Origin: Clavelina lepadiformis
Taxonomy: Eukaryota; Chordata; Ascidiacea; Aplousobranchia; Clavelinidae
Direction: 5' to 3'
DNA length: 64,000 bases
Assembly: GCF_947623445.1 (NCBI RefSeq)
Contig: NC_135243.1
Span: 22,700,479-22,764,478 of the forward strand
Shown: piece by piece, positions 26,095 to 41,036 of the stretch
How positions within the stretch are numbered: position 1 is the first letter of the stretch
How the letters are laid out: every line of letters begins with the position of its first letter
The notes under the pieces: model-generated
The model's input: only the letters and a program-made list of their open reading frames with translations
Told to the model about the DNA's origin: nothing
The model's database searches: none
Position numbers and translations under genes: made by a program

Positions 26095-29000
26095 TTTGTG
26101 AGGTTTTGGTATAATCTTATTCGTTTCCGGAATGGAAGCATTATGACGTAATAATGAAGTGGTGTTCCTGGTGGACTGAAAACTTCTTGTTGTTGAGCGT
26201 GGTAGCACAATGCCTGCAAAGTTTGAAGTTAAGTACAATGATGAGTGAAAATATAAGTATACCGTAGTAATGCCAGCAGTTATACGAAAGGGGTATTTTA
26301 AGTAATGTGGTAAGTAGAAATTAACTGGAAATTGCGCGTAACTTTTCACATTTTAATCTGTTGTGGCTAGGTCAGGCTATAATATCCTGGACTTCTGTAA
26401 ACTTAAGCTACACAACTTACTAATTTTACGTGGTGTTTTCTCCGATGTTCGATGTCGTTGATGATCTGAAATGTCATGATTTTGTAACATGTTTGAATAA
26501 ACATATACTGTATATTTTTTGAAAAGTTTTGATTACTAATATATATAAGAGTTGTCAGTAAGTAGGCTACATCAGTTGATTAGTGCTTTAGAAGAAGTAA
26601 TAAGTGATTTAGAACAAAGGTTATAACTTATAAGTTAGGGTGTGCTTAGTGTACATTTTGGTTATGTAGGATTAATATAAAGTTACATTGAGATTGAAAG
26701 GTTGATTTAGGCTAAGCTTAGGTTACTACTTGTATACCGTTACTTTTAAGTTTGAAAAAGAACCAATATAACGTCAGTTGCTACAAAGTTTAAACGAAAA
26801 GTTTTTCGGGGAGAAATAGTAAAAAATTATTTTCTGAAGTCTACTACACTTTTTGGTATTTTAAGGCTGAGGGGGGTAACCATATAAGTTTAGTAGGCAA
26901 TCTCGTACTAGTTCTGGTTCTATGATACAGGTTGCCTGCATTAGAAAGACACAATATATTTACCTTTGCTTATAGTCACTATGTAGTATTATATAGCCTA
27001 CTGTACATCAAAGCAATCAGTATTAAAAGTTACCTTCTTGTTCATTCATATTTTCATCTGCTGCATTCATATTCGAACTCCCTCGATAACCGATAAAGTA
27101 AAATTTCTACAGCAGCCTACAACGGCAATGTAAATGTTTAGATGGGCTGTAGCAAATTTTCAAGCAGGTTTTTAGTATCTCAACTTGCTGGCAAATTAAA
27201 ATTTACTTCAACCTTTTCCGTGAGAGATACTTCCAAGAATCATAAAGGATGTTAAATCGAAAATATGCCTAAATGTATTGTTTATTACATTTTTGCCGGC
27301 ATGTTGCGTCACACACGTTGGTGACTTATTACAGCTAGCGCAAAACGAACCGATGTGAGAAGCAAGACACATTTTTCATTGTAACCGTGTATGGAGTTTC
27401 TTGTGTCGTGTTAAAATTGTTTATAAAACAACTGAATTAGCGTTTAGGCGTTCAGAGATAGAAAATTGAAAGCGAAATGTCTTGGCTTAATGTTGATTGT
27501 ATTGAAGATACAGTAATAGCCACTCTCCTGATATTTTAAAGGGTGTGACATCGATCTGGCTGGGGCAAATGTAGTTGTTGGCTATTGTGGTACACCGCAT
27601 ATCGAATTGACTTTCATTTGAATCAAAGGCAAAAAATATCCTAATCGAAATTGTCGTTCCCGAACCAAATCGAACTATTCCTTTTAAAAATAACTCATAT
27701 GCGCATGTTGTTAGTTATTACTGACAATAGAAATCAAATAAAACCACAATCGGAAGATAACGTCCTTCACTTGAGTACGTGATAATAGCTGGAGGCATAT
27801 GTCTAGCGCTACATGCTAATCTTGCATTATCTCTGAGGAAAATATGAGCACCCTCTTCAAGTATCGTAATTAACTTAAGCGAAGGCGCGTAGTCCTGGAG
27901 CGAATAACCACAAGTAATTCGGGTGTCGTGAGACTATAATTATCCCGCTTCGTTCGGTTGCAAATAAGATGGTGCTTGCGTCCTACAACCCTTGAATTTT
28001 TTCCATATGTTGAGAGTCTGAGACTTGCGAAAACGTTATTAAATTAGATAAATTTTGTCATTATTTCTATGCGCTGATTGCCGGCAATTCTCACCGCTGT
28101 AATTGCTAAGGTTCTTTCATGTAGCAGTGCACGTGCGTTAGCCCACAGCGGTGTCAAAGTCCACTGCATTGCGTCAAAAAATGATTTCTTGACCAAACTG
28201 ACTGCGGAAAATGACTCCTCACTTGTTTACCAATTTCTGCAACCAGTTCAAAACGAATATGCTGGAATTTCATGGCGGGTTTTGTAATTACGAAAGCTTA
28301 TATGACGTATTATTGCTCCACAATCGAAATAAAATTGTAAAAATTGGAACAAAACCTTCCTCGAAGGAAATAACATCAACAAAGCATTCAGTTAAGAATT
28401 GCAGTCATACGCGTAAAGGTATTCTTTTGTTGTAAGAAGTCCTGGAAGCCATTTTGAGCTTATTCCAGTGATGAAATTAAGCTGTTATTTTGTTAACAAA
28501 AAGCATTGAAGTAAAAATAACCCCTTAAATTCTAATTGCAGCAAGATTTCCTATGACGTATTTAGGCGAAACTTCGTAAAGGAAAAACAAGAAACTCATT
28601 ATTTCGTCATAGAAAGATGAGAAAGCAACAGTTATAGAGTGCGCAATAATTATTGAAAATTTCCTACCATCAGTAAAGGCGAGGACCGATTTAATCGCAT
28701 TTTTCCATCTGCTAACTACAAGAGCTACCTGTTTTTGGTTTATTCGGCGTAAACCGAATTTTGTGTGTACGCAGCGTCATGTGCTGACTACGCTGGTTGC
28801 AAGCCTACCATGGCCTTTGTTTGCCGAGGTGATCGGAGCGGCAATTAAGATTTCGATGGCAGGAAGCGTCCCAAACCAGCAAGCTTGCAGTTTTGTTGGT
28901 AAACATTTGACCACGCTGTTGACATGCGGAGGATCACTTCACGCATTGAGATAATTCTTGATTGAAGCGGAATTACACAAACCAAGTTACCGGCACCTAG

Positions 29001-32000
29001 GCTTAAAACATACCCATAATATAATTTAATTCCTCCAATTTAAAGAATTGTAAGTATGTAACTACGCTTTTGAATAGAATTGTAACCGGGTAACAAACGA
29101 TGCTGTAACTGCGCATATCAACAAAAGTACGGGAAGTCCAATAGCGCACCAAAGAATTTATTCTACACACAAACACACCGAGAACATCACTCTACAACAC
29201 TATGCAGCAATAATAAATTATTACGTCACAAGCACTACTTAGGGGAAAAGTAAGAACAAGGGCACGAAAATATACTTTAGTCGGCGACTTTGGTTTTGAG
29301 GAGCAAAATTACAAAATAAGTCTTGGTAATTCCTTTCCAAGCTTAGGCATGACATAGGCAAATTCTATATATATTCATATACAGTGTATAACTATATATA
29401 TAATATAAAAGAAAGTTTTATCTGAGTGAAATACGTAAGGTAAAAAATAGATCTGAAAACGGTAGGATTAGGCATGGGAGGAGGGGTGTGAAATATACGT
29501 TTTTATTAAAACGTACAGCTCACATATCTGGACACCAATTGTACGTGGGAGAATTCTGTTCTCAAAGATTTTGTGATAATAATAATGCGCTAAAAAGCGG
29601 CAATCAACGATAACGAAAACAGACACAAAAACAGTATCATACAAATTACTTAAGAATTCAGTGTATGGGCAAGTATGACCTCAATAAATTAAGATTAGTG
29701 TTTAAATGAAGTTAGAAAAAGCTGCAAGCGTAAAAACGAAGCCCCCTGATCGGTCAGACGTGTGAGAAAGGGGACACGACGGTTTTCACGCAGCCAGCCT
29801 AAACTACAAAGTACAAGATTCATCGAAAAAAAAATGCAACGCCCCGAATATCATGTTTCAAAATTTTCTTTACATATTTCTTTCGGTGACGTGTACAAAG
29901 ACATAAAGAAGCAAAATTCTTGAAGAATCCATGTAAAAGAATGCAATGGGTTTGCACAGTTCCACAGATAAAAAACGGCATTGGCTAAGGCGTTTATACG
30001 ATACACCAAAGTTATTTTGTATTTTCATAACTTATGTAATTCAAATCTTGAAGTAGAATGATTGAATTTAAGGATTGTGCGTAGATATAAATACTTAGGA
30101 AAATGCTTATTGGAGGCAGTTAATTTTAAGTTAATTAAACTTAAGTTAATTTTACATCTTTTTTTCTATATTTTGAATTTTTTAAAAACCAGTAAGCGAG
30201 GCTGAAAAAATCTTCAAAGTTTCTTTTAGTTTTTACGACTTTTTGATCAAGAGAAAAACCTAATCAAGCATCAGGAAGTTTGTCCAGCATTCAAATCTTA
30301 AAACGTCATGGATTTTAAAACTCGTCAGGGCGACCAATGCACACCCAAAATGCTTTTCTTTGTAAAAAAAATCAATTTTTAAAATTGCTTTATAGTAGGT
30401 TTAGGGATCACTTAACTACACGTACAAGATGCAAGCAACGGCAAAAGGAGAGAAAAATCATTTTTGCTAATTTACGTTTTGTTCCCCAGCAAAGCTTGAA
30501 ATTTGTAAATACAAAATTATTACAAAAACAATGACATAATAACAGCAGGGTGAAAAATGAGAACCAAAGAAATTTCCCGTTCTACAATCGATAAACTCTA
30601 TGATCCCACAAAATAAAACAGACCACACCATTTGCAAAAACTTTTCAGCTTAATAACGTTGAAGCTAACAATTCAGTAAAAAGCTCTCAATGCATTTCAA
30701 GCCATTCATCTAAAGGCGAAAGTTACTCAGCACGCCATGGAATGTGAAGCGATGAATTTGAGGCTATGACAAGGGTTAAGATATTTAACAGGGGGTATTC
30801 CGGGCCCCACTTGCCCAGAAGTGACAGTTACCCAAGTACGTACTAAACAATAAACCCCCAAATCCCAATGAATGAATGCATGTTGTTTTTTTAAGAGAGC
30901 TGTGTTTCTTGAAAGACGACTTGGAGCAGTTTCTGAAGTCCAATGGTGAAGGAATCTACGAAAAGAAATTTTTTTTATTTTATTGCTCCACGATTATGTT
31001 ATGGCCAAGAGATAAGTGACAAGTACCACGAAATTTTGAGGCAAAAGAAATTTATTAAGGAACAATATGGTAATGACGCATCGCATATGCTGCGTAATGC
31101 ACTCGGTGTGCGCGCATTTTCCTTCCTCTCCAACTACCACCAATTTCCCGTTTCACCGAGCCATGCTGCAAACCCAGGAGCTTTATACCAACAACCAAAT
31201 TCCAAAATATAAATCATTAATCACTGATCGGACAGCCTTGCACCAAGAAATGTTAAATTTTGATGGATAACTCCCGACAACTTTACACAAATTAACCGCT
31301 AAAGCACGTGGTCAACACAAAAATCACTCGCTACCACGTGACCAGACGGTTCCATTGTCTGCAGGTGTCTGATGGTTGGGTCAGGTATACTTTGATGGGG
31401 TCAAATGGCGCGGGAAGGTATTGCTAACCTTTGTACAGTATAAATTGAGTATTCGTTTCTAAATTTGTTCAAGAATAGCTTGAACTTAGGTGAGGTCATG
31501 TACTTCGTTACAGCGGGAACGACCTTGCTGAGATCGGTTGAGGAAACGGGGGTGAACAAACCCGCGAGTAAATTCAAAGTTTAACGACTGACCTTTCAAC
31601 CAATCAGAGAAAGCATTCCGAATTTTTGTAACTACTTAAAACTTCAAGTCTATGCGCTGATGGAGAATATGACGGTCTGACATCGCGTCAATTATAATTA
31701 TTCTTTTCAGCTTATTTCGATTAGTTGAATGAAGATAAATTCGTCTTAATTAATGAATCATCATTACACCAAACACAAACGGGTCTCAAGGCGAGCGATA
31801 CACGTATTTAAGTGGTTAAGTATAAAAACACAAAATTATTAAAACAGCTTATCCTGAGGCAAACCAGGCCACAATGAATAGCGTGGAACTCCCAATACCT
31901 AGAAATAGACATTGTGTCGTAATAGAGGAAGCTTAACTGGCCAACAATCGCGGGTTACGACGCTACGACGCTACCTGTCCAATACTAATAGCTACGGTCT

Positions 32001-33758
32001 ATAAACGGCCAACGATCTAGAATCTAGAGTAGACGCTTGTTTCGGAATTACGTCATATACGTCGCTGATGCAACAATTTATCAGACTAGCAGTGGGCTTA
32101 CTGGTTGAGTGTTTACATACAAAGAATGGAGATTCCATTCATGACTTACTACAATGGGGCACAAAGTCATTTATCTTTGACGGGTTTTGTCAAATTTTTT
32201 CTCCTATGACCAATTTCCTTAAGACAAGATGATGCAAGAGAAAAACAGAAATGTCTTGTAGCGAAAACAAGATATTATTTCGTCATATCATCCGAATCCA
32301 ACCACAAATTGGAGCATAATCACTAAAATCATGAAAACAGCTATCGTGTACCACTGTTCTTATTACGATTACACCGTGCACCATTTTGTATATAAATAAT
32401 TACACTGCCATTGTAAGTCGCTGGAGTGGCACCTTTGGCTTTGCTGGCGTTTGAAAGAATGCTTCGCGAATTGGTCGATACACGGCGTCATACAGGACGT
32501 TTAAATAATGTTTGGGAAACTTTACACAATGGCATCTTTGTGCTAGTAGTTAGTACATTTTCTACTTAAATACTTAATAATATACCCGGACGCTAACACG
32601 GCAGTATATCAAGGATCTGACTGGGATGGTTAATTACAAGAAAAGTGAATAGTTTGAGGAAAGTGCGTCACAACTGGTGAAAGAAAAACCCAACAAATTA
32701 AATTACTACGACATGGTTATTTGTGTGATTTTATCTCCTGGATATTTGACAATCGAGTGTTTGGTTTCTTTGAAAAATGTTGGGCGTACAGCAACAGATT
32801 TCAAGATTATTCATCAGTTCATTTGAATAATAGAAACTCAGGAAGACGCTCACGTGGTTTCATGAATCATGCATGAATTATTGCCCTTCGAAGCGGAACT
32901 AAATAGCTTTCATTTCTCATGAGAATCCGGTGGCCTTAGAGGCTTCCTGACATAGTTTGTATGTGAAATTGGGTTAATCCTTTTCTCATATTATTTAAGT
33001 CTTTTTTCCCATAACTAAAGAAAACACTTTGGAGGATTTTGTAGACAGTGGTTCATTGGTCAAAGCTATAATCTTTGATCTTGGTCTTAATTTGAATTAA
33101 AAAAGTTGTGCAGATAATGAACAATTTTGTCTTATTTCGCAAAGATTAAACCAGTAAGTAGCAAAAACACATTTTGGTTTAAAACCTAAAACTTCCCACA
33201 ACTACAGTACAGACAAAGAGAAACCCAACAACCTTTTAACTAATTATCATGCAACACTAACACGCGTTAAAACCAAAACCAACTTTGAATAAAAGTTCTT
33301 GAAACCTTGCTTGACTAACAACTAAGTTGCCACAAAAACGTAGAGTGTTACAACACAGTTTACCAATATACCATTTAGTTGGCTTCTTGAAAAACAACGC
33401 GTAATACTTTTTGAAGAAAGATTGTGATCCTGTCTGTTTTTACACAAAATTACAGTAATTTTTACGAGACTTCATAAATGAGATATGGGGCTAAGTAGCA
33501 CAACACACTGTGGATTACGAAATTGGTGTGGATTGAAAGTGATGTACAAACAGCGTAGACAGTATAAATGGACATCACGGATTATAATAAATTCCCTAGT
33601 AGTAGTACTGCATAATGCTTATTCATAAAATCTAGCAATATATCTACTTTACTTAGCCTGGTACGCGACCTATGTTAAGCGATTATATGAGTTTAATTTC
33701 ATTAAGCTACAGTAGAATTAATACCACACATAACTAGTTGACAAAGCACAATAAAACA
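26095..33758. other. 7.7-kb region with no supported gene
   Basis: Short open frames are present on both strands, but none has recognisable domains or convincing chains of splice sites. One plus-strand stretch at about 30896-31013 reads as an acidic helix-like segment after an acceptor-like tttttttaag, but it could not be joined to other exons. Stretches around 29370-29410 and 30120-30150 are simple AT-rich or palindromic sequence. Confidence 0.4.
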
Positions 33759-36700
33759 CTAAACTAGAATCAACATAAAACGCTTACTTAAGCCCTTGTC
33801 CAACCACTTAGGTTGTACGTGCTGGTAACGGACTCCAATCAAATAAACTGGGATGCCAGTGAGCACGATTAGCATGCCGATGCCACACTCTTTCGGGGCT
33901 GCGTAGACGGCCATAATGACCAGAAAAGCCGCAGCCACGAAGAAAGTAATAGGAAGAGCAATGTGCATCTGAAAGAGTTACATAGAAACGGAATTTGAAA
34001 ATCGCTGGCCTATCTTTTGCAATCAAATTTAAATGTTATATAATTTTTACTACAAAAGATAGTACAACATTATTAAACAAGTTTAATTATGTGACATATT
34101 ATTATATAACACCGGGTGGTATAAAACTATTACTATTGACAGACGTAATTGCATTATTTTTTTTGTAAATTTTCTCTACCAACCTTAACTGGCCTTTCAA
34201 GATCAGGGTACTTATAGCGCCAATGTAGAAGGCCCAAGATGGCCATGCCAATGCACAACCAATTGAAGAAGCTGAAGTAATTGATTAAACTCCAAATATC
34301 TCCTGCTACCAGGTAGAGTAGAGACAAGAGACACTGCAGAATGCAAGTACAGCAATAAATACGCAACTTAATGCGAATTGTCATTAGAAGGTCCCATTTT
34401 CTATTAGATGCCGCCTTTTGGCCAAGTGAACAGAAAAATAATTTACAACACGTACATTGAAAATAATTGCCGGAACTGGTGTGAATTTCTTGGTGTGAAT
34501 CATGGATAAAATGTTTGGTAGTTGCCCTTCCCTTGCACCGACAAAGAACAATCTGTTTGCAAAATAACATTGAACAGATTGAACCCAACTTCTTCTAAAC
34601 ATTAACTGGCATGACAGATAAGTATCATAGTGAGTTAAAATTTTCATTTCAAATTTACCTGGATGATGTGAAAATTGATCCGTTGACAGAACCGAAGCAG
34701 GAAAGTGAAACAAAAACTGGAATAATCCAAGTCATCACACCCAAGGTTTTATCGCCAAAAAGCTGTAAATATTACACGGTCGTTAACGTGTGCAATTATT
34801 GCTGTTGACTTTAACTACTTGAGGCAACAATAGCATTTGTTGAATGTGTGCTTTTAATCTTCTTATCGCAAATTAAAACACACTTTTCGCCGCATCAGCA
34901 GAATTTAGAAACAAACACATGGTAAATAACAGATTCAAAATCATTATGTACTTGTTGAATATGAAGACTTGTATAAAATAACACTTCAAATATTGACCAT
35001 GTAATCAAAATCAAATAAAAAACCACACTGAGTGCAGATGAAGGGCAAACTTGGAGTAGATTAAAGTTAAACAACAAATGTCACGTTAAGCGTTCTAACC
35101 ACAATAACTCACCACTGCTACGGCGTTCGAAATTCCAAATTCTCGTGGTGTGAGGACGGTGAAATATGCAATGTTAGCTGTGACATAAATAAAGGAGACC
35201 AATGGAAGGGAAATCATGATCGCTCTTGGCAAGTTCCTAAAAAAAAATCCAGAGTGTAAGAGAAGAATACTTGGTTTTAACCTCAAGTCAGGATTTTATT
35301 TCAAAAGTTTAAACTGATTTTTAGCATATTTTAAGATTTCAATTCAACTTACTTGTGTGGTTCTTTCATTTCTTCAGTCACAAAGTTTAGGTAATTCCTA
35401 CACAAGAAATAAAGACAGACGTTAGCCACAACAAAAAATTTACATCTTAGCAATGTTGTTGTATGTAAATATAATGCAACCAGTTCAGTAATGTGTACAG
35501 AGCATGAGTCACGCTAACACTTTAAAAGCCTTGTCTGAGTAGGTTTCAACAAACCACTCGTCAGAAAAATTGAACAAACAAAATAGATACCACGTAGACC
35601 AATAGAAAAACTGTTCCGACTTCAAACTACACATTCAAGCCATTTTATTTAGTGGCATAAAGTACACTTCAGAGTACTTATTGAATGCTTACCATCCTCC
35701 ATATGCATAGAGACTGCTGTAAAATGCCAGGACAATACGCCCGATGTCACTCGTGGTGTTTCGAAATGCTTCCACCGGTGTCAAGTACAAGAAGTGCCCT
35801 GAAAGAAGTTAAGTTAAGCTGCATACGTTATACGACACAAATTCAGTAAAAGTACTTCAAATTTAGCTTAATGTATATTACCTATGAGAATAAATTAAAC
35901 AACGCAAAATATTGCAAAGGTTAACACATAGAGTCTTATCATGAAATATTCTCATAGCAAAGACTTTAAAATAAAATTAATATTTTTACAACACACATGG
36001 AACTATCCAAGAGTCATGTTTTTAATGAAGTTCTACAATCAATGTATAGTTATCAATCATCGCAAAGCAATTTACACATTGTATTATGTGGGTTAATATG
36101 ACTTGACACACACCTTTAATTTTAACCAACCAGACTGAGGGACAGGCTGAAGGTCTGTATGTTACGTTTATGACATGTTTGGATAGATTAAATGAGTGTT
36201 ATGTTGACAGAAGGAGATCTGTCGTCAAGTTACTGAGAAACATATTACCTTGGCAAATTCTTACAACTCCAATAATTACGATAAGGCAAAGGGCTAACAA
36301 CTTTGCAGCAGTGAAAACATCTTGGACACGAGTTGCCCATCTTACGCTGGCGCAGTTGACCAGAGAAAGAATAACTGTAACAAATAAGCAACAAACATTA
36401 AAGTATATAAGTTAAACAGTAATTTACTTGAAAATTTACAGCGATTTATGCAAGTTTACATGTTCACTTGCAGTGCCGTAGTAATTGTTTTGATTTGCAA
36501 AATTACCAGCGTTGTATTTACTCTTAGACAAGATGAAACTGCTTAGTTATAACAAAATGTTGCAATCAACACAATGAGTGCAGCAGAAATAAACATATTA
36601 TACATATAATCTGATTGACAAATCCAAACAGCTTCATATCTTTTAAACTATAGATACCTATGTTTTTGTACATACGCCGAGCAATTCTTACGAGCAAAAA

Positions 36701-37372
36701 ATAAAATGACTTAACAATGACAAAAATACATAAGAAAAAAATTTGCTTACAATGAACTTAAAGCATTAAACACGTATCAGTTATATTGTATGAAAATAAA
36801 AATAATAGAAGGGCACAAACCAAACAACAGTGTTATACATGAAAACAATAAGTAGATTTGTGAAGCATACGAAATGTTTAAAACTCACTTATGCAAACAG
36901 CAGCAAACAGTCGTATTGAAGAATCTGGAAGCAACTCGGGACAGTTTGGAAAGAAAGGTTGCACCAGATAGTTTGAAAACGTCAAAGCAATAGCAGCTTG
37001 CGAGGTGGGCCTTATAATGAGCAAGGCAATCCACAGTCTTAGGAAGGCTGGCAAGGGGCCATAAAATTCTCTGATGTACGCATAATCACCTCCAGATTTG
37101 ACAATAGTCGTCCCCAATTCAGCATAACACAAAGCTCCGATTGTGGAAAAGAAACCGCCGAGGGACCAAACTATAAGACTAAGTCCAACTGAGCCACATT
37201 GAACAAACACACCAACAGGTGAGATAAAAATTCCAGAGCCGATAATTGTACCGACGATTAAGGCACAGCCATTTACCAAAGTAATTCTTTGTTTTAGGAC
37301 AATCTTACTGTCCCCGGGCCCATCACTGCTGGATGGGTTGGAATTTTGCGAACTTACGGATTGTCTACTCAT
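33759..37372 (-). CDS. L-type amino-acid transporter light chain (SLC7 family, LAT1/LAT2-like)
   Basis: SLC7 light chains exchange neutral amino acids across the plasma membrane, joined to an SLC3 heavy chain by a disulfide. Exons (minus): 36889-37372, 36249-36374, 35693-35798, 35353-35397, 35113-35236, 34659-34762, 34456-34552, 34184-34333, 33759-33968. All phases agree and give 481 aa, the usual length for the family. TM1 carries the substrate-binding motif [12 protein letters not shown]. The Cys in FPNCPE between TM3 and TM4 matches the heavy-chain disulfide position. Later exons read [38 protein letters not shown] and [19 protein letters not shown], which is closest to LAT1/LAT2 as I recall them. 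The start is the ATG at 37370-37372; the in-frame sequence before it has no ATG. A possible donor in the last exon (ggcttaa|gtaagc) could give a different C terminus. Confidence 0.9.
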
Positions 37373-40300
37373 GGTCAATACTCCGAGTTTTAACGGTCAG
37401 AAATCGCGATGTTTATTCTTTAGACAACTGCACCATCAACAAATTGTGTTTAATTTGTAGTCATACCTGTAGTTTGAATTCTGGCTAACACGGCTATCTG
37501 GAGAGAAAATAAAAACGCTTTTAAATACCACTTAAGTTAGTAGGTGAGCCATCTGTTTCGTTTTTGTTTTCACCATTCATGGCTTCGTAATTCTTTATTT
37601 AATCGCTGCACAGAAGTCGTTCACGCCTCAGAGACTAATTAACTAACGTACGGTACTAACGCAAATACACTTGGTAACTGGAGTAGGCCTATAATTCCTA
37701 TCAACAACATTTCTGTCATCTTGACTTCTGTTTTTAGATTAAAAACTCCAATTTCAGTTTAAAATTGAACTAGACTGTAAAGACTTGACTTAATCAACAG
37801 CTCCAGAAATCAAATGTAAAAAGGCAGCTTAAATTTACGGTACCTGGGCTGTATTATATTATTCGGACAAATAGACACAAACTTAAGTGTCATGCAAAAT
37901 ATAAAGTACACGATTACAATCGCTAGCTGTTTGGTTTTGGGAGGCTAGTTGAACCAACAACTGACAGACCGATAAAACTAGTCACTCTAGTGATTACTCG
38001 CTGACCAAGCACGATCGACTTCTAACAGCTGCCACGTGCCCACGACACACACGCTTTTTTTCTCAACTGGGAAGAACACGGCCGTTTCTCGTGTTTTTAT
38101 ACTGACACGATTTTTTGTTTGTATTACGCCAACAGGGTAACCCAATATCTACATTTAAAGCATAAAATATCCACTTCACGACGTAAATGTATAAAGTACT
38201 TACAAAAATGTTAAAACATAAATACGAAAACTGTACAACATAGCGTTTTATTGAAGTAAAAGCACCTTTTTAAAATCAATAAAATCTTTGTGATACGCTA
38301 ACCTCCGCAGAAACGTCTGACAACAAAAGTCTGCTACTTTTCTGACAGTTGACACTGATCAGTCACAATTAGTGGTACCGTAATACCCATGAAAGGTTGC
38401 ATCATGGATCGTTTTGAAACTTTACGTAAGGACTGTTTCTTTCTCCACGAAACTACTTAGGTTGCTTTGTACTAGAACATACAAAACAATAATTGAACTT
38501 TAGAGTGGTTGGTAGTTACTGACTTTTAATTGTTGGAAGCTTACTTAGATTTATTGGGTTACAGAGAGAAATAGAGTTCAAATTTGGAAAATTGTTATAG
38601 GACAAAATGTTTCACAGGAATTTCACACAGCGAACAAATTTTCAAGAACCATAAAAGCAACAGGTTCGATTAGTTAGATGTTCCTCACACTACAAATAAA
38701 AAAGCAAAATACAGTCTGGGTCTGAGCAAAAATTACAAATCGAGTCTAATACAATTATGAACTGTCTCAAGCGTCTACCACAATTGTAACCATAACCACT
38801 AGCGTACGCAAGGAAAGGGTTGGGGACAAACCGCCATCATTTCTTGACACTTCACAAGGGCGACGGCAAACCGTTTTGTGTTGGTACCGTAAGTAATGTT
38901 TGATATTCTAACACTTACAAGGCAAGAAAACTTTTGCTTTAATATACTTGCTTCAATATTTTCTTTACAACTTTAAAACAGTATCAAATTAATGTTAGAA
39001 TTCAAATTATAATTGTGCTTTGGAAATGGGAAAATGGTACAAATATGCGTCAACTGTGCGTATTTTGTCTACAACTTATATCATGGCCGGAAGCTTGGCT
39101 TAAAGATCAATGGAGTCAAATCAACCAAATGTAATGACAATGTTCACATAAAAATAGACAATGGGAAGCCATCTGGGAAGCGAAAATTATTGAGGACAAG
39201 AAATACAGCTCCATTAAGTATAAAGTATAATAAATGTCATCGCTGTCTTCAAAAGAATACGGCAGTTCGATTGACGACAATGCCTGGGGCTAAATGGGAA
39301 CAATTGTTGTAGCCCGTGAAAGAATGATTTTCGCATTTTTAAAAGCGTTCTTATCTTATATAAAAAAAAAACAATAGAAGTTTCACATGTCTTTCTGTGA
39401 GACATTTTATTTATGTAGAATATTCGACTAATGAGGATCAGCTGTCTGCCACTGTCCATAGCTTTTAAAATAATCTGGCAATTAAATAAAATCCAATGTA
39501 GTCTGATTTGTTTGTCTAATACTCTAACAGGAGGCGTACTGACCGCAAAAAATTTTGCAGATTGCGCTGTGGCAACATTTATCCCATTTGCACAGTTTGT
39601 TAACGGAAACAGAATAGATACTTACCGACGTCGTTGGGCGGTATGTTACTCATTTGCAAAATTATTCAAACAGTCGTCACCGGGTTATTTATTTACATAC
39701 TGTACTGCTTTGATAATAAAAACCTGAATCACCGTAAACATATCTGGTACCTAAACATCGCATGTTACAGGTCTCGGTTAGGCGATTATGATCAAACAAA
39801 GCGATGTTCTTCAAACCGTACTTGGCACAGACAGGTTAGCGGGTCAATGACCTCAGGTCATAACGGAACGAGGGAAGAGATTAGAAAAGTCGTTGTAAAT
39901 TACCAGTACTGTGTCAAAGAAGGTATTTTTTGCAAGATTAAACCTTAATGTTCAGGACCGTAAAGAACAGGAATTTGATGTCACAATCTTAAGGAACGCA
40001 TACAAAGTATATTTATTTATTTTTTACTACAACTAAAGCTATTAGTAAATAGTAATGCACTCACCAACTAAACGAAGGCGCTATCTTGTGCGCCGTGTAC
40101 CGGGCGGAATAAATTTGTTCAAATTAATAACTAAAAAATCAATCAACAGCTGTCTGATTGAACAAAAACAGTTTGTGCACCCAAAGTTTTTGTTGAGCTT
40201 AAACACACACATGATGATGAATTATCAACATATTGAAAAACATATTTATGATTATAAGCTTTCAAAAGGGATGAAGTAAGTTACAGTACTCAAAATGTTC

Positions 40301-41036
40301 AAAATCTGCTTAGTTACAACAAACGCGAAACGCCACAAACTATAAAACGATGTTAAAAATGAGATTGAAAAAACAAAAATTATAAAACATTGAAAATATG
40401 ATGAAAATCACAATTAAGGCAGGTATATTTAATAACATTAATACGAAGAAATAACTTAGACAGTTATTTCTTCTGATTGAAACGCAGCACATTCTGAATA
40501 TAAGTAAGAAAAGTAGAAATATCAACGCTATTTGTTTAAATTATGAAAACGGCTACCAAGATAGACGGTTGAAATATTTGCAACTGAAGGCACAGTTTAA
40601 CTGAACATTCATTAAAAATTCAAACTAATTAAATACACAAAAGCATCAAAAACGTACAGGTTACAGGTCTAAACCTAACACCCATAAAAATTCAAATAAA
40701 TTAAATTGATCAGGAAAAGTATAAACCACGTTTTCTAGTACAGTCCGGCTTTAAGGAGGAAGTGGTAACAAACAATAAGCGCCGTAAAAACAATTTGCAA
40801 AATGGCATTTTAGAAGCTGAATTGTATTAAACAGACATCTGTTTCTTACCATTACAATAATTTAAGAGTGTTCCATGACAATTGACAACTTTTGCGCCTT
40901 TAATTAATTGCACAGGCATTAAATAAATAAACAACTGCAAAATGGTATCTTTGTAAGAAAGCTTCAACAAATTCAAATAATATGTGCACTTCTAAAAAGT
41001 TTCAGATCACGAACTTGTTTTAGCCTAGATTAGCCT
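37373..41036. other. Spacer between the transporter and the SERHL array
   Basis: Contains the transporter's 5' flank and the 3' flank of SERHL unit A. Only the open frame at 39034-39312, listed separately, looks possibly coding. The remainder is AT-rich with no recognisable gene or repeat. Confidence 0.4.
39034..39312 (+). CDS. Possible small Cys-pair protein (weak)
   Basis: An open frame of about 92 codons starts at the ATG at 39034 (an in-frame TTG lies upstream at 39013). It is basic and has two Cys-x2-Cys pairs, ICVNC near the start and KCHRC near residue 70, spaced as in zinc-binding proteins. A region KLLRTRNTAPLSIKYNKCHRC loosely recalls small RNase MRP/P-type zinc proteins, but that is only an impression. 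No splice partner was identified. It may be a real small gene, one exon of a larger one, or chance. Confidence 0.3.
   Translation: MVQICVNCAYFVYNLYHGRKLGLKINGVKSTKCNDNVHIKIDNGKPSGKRKLLRTRNTAPLSIKYNKCHRCLQKNTAVRLTTMPGAKWEQLL

Noticed and set aside
30943-31270. Overlapping open frames of 67-89 codons as a gene
   Set aside because: The two frames overlap each other, show no domain and cannot be spliced to anything.
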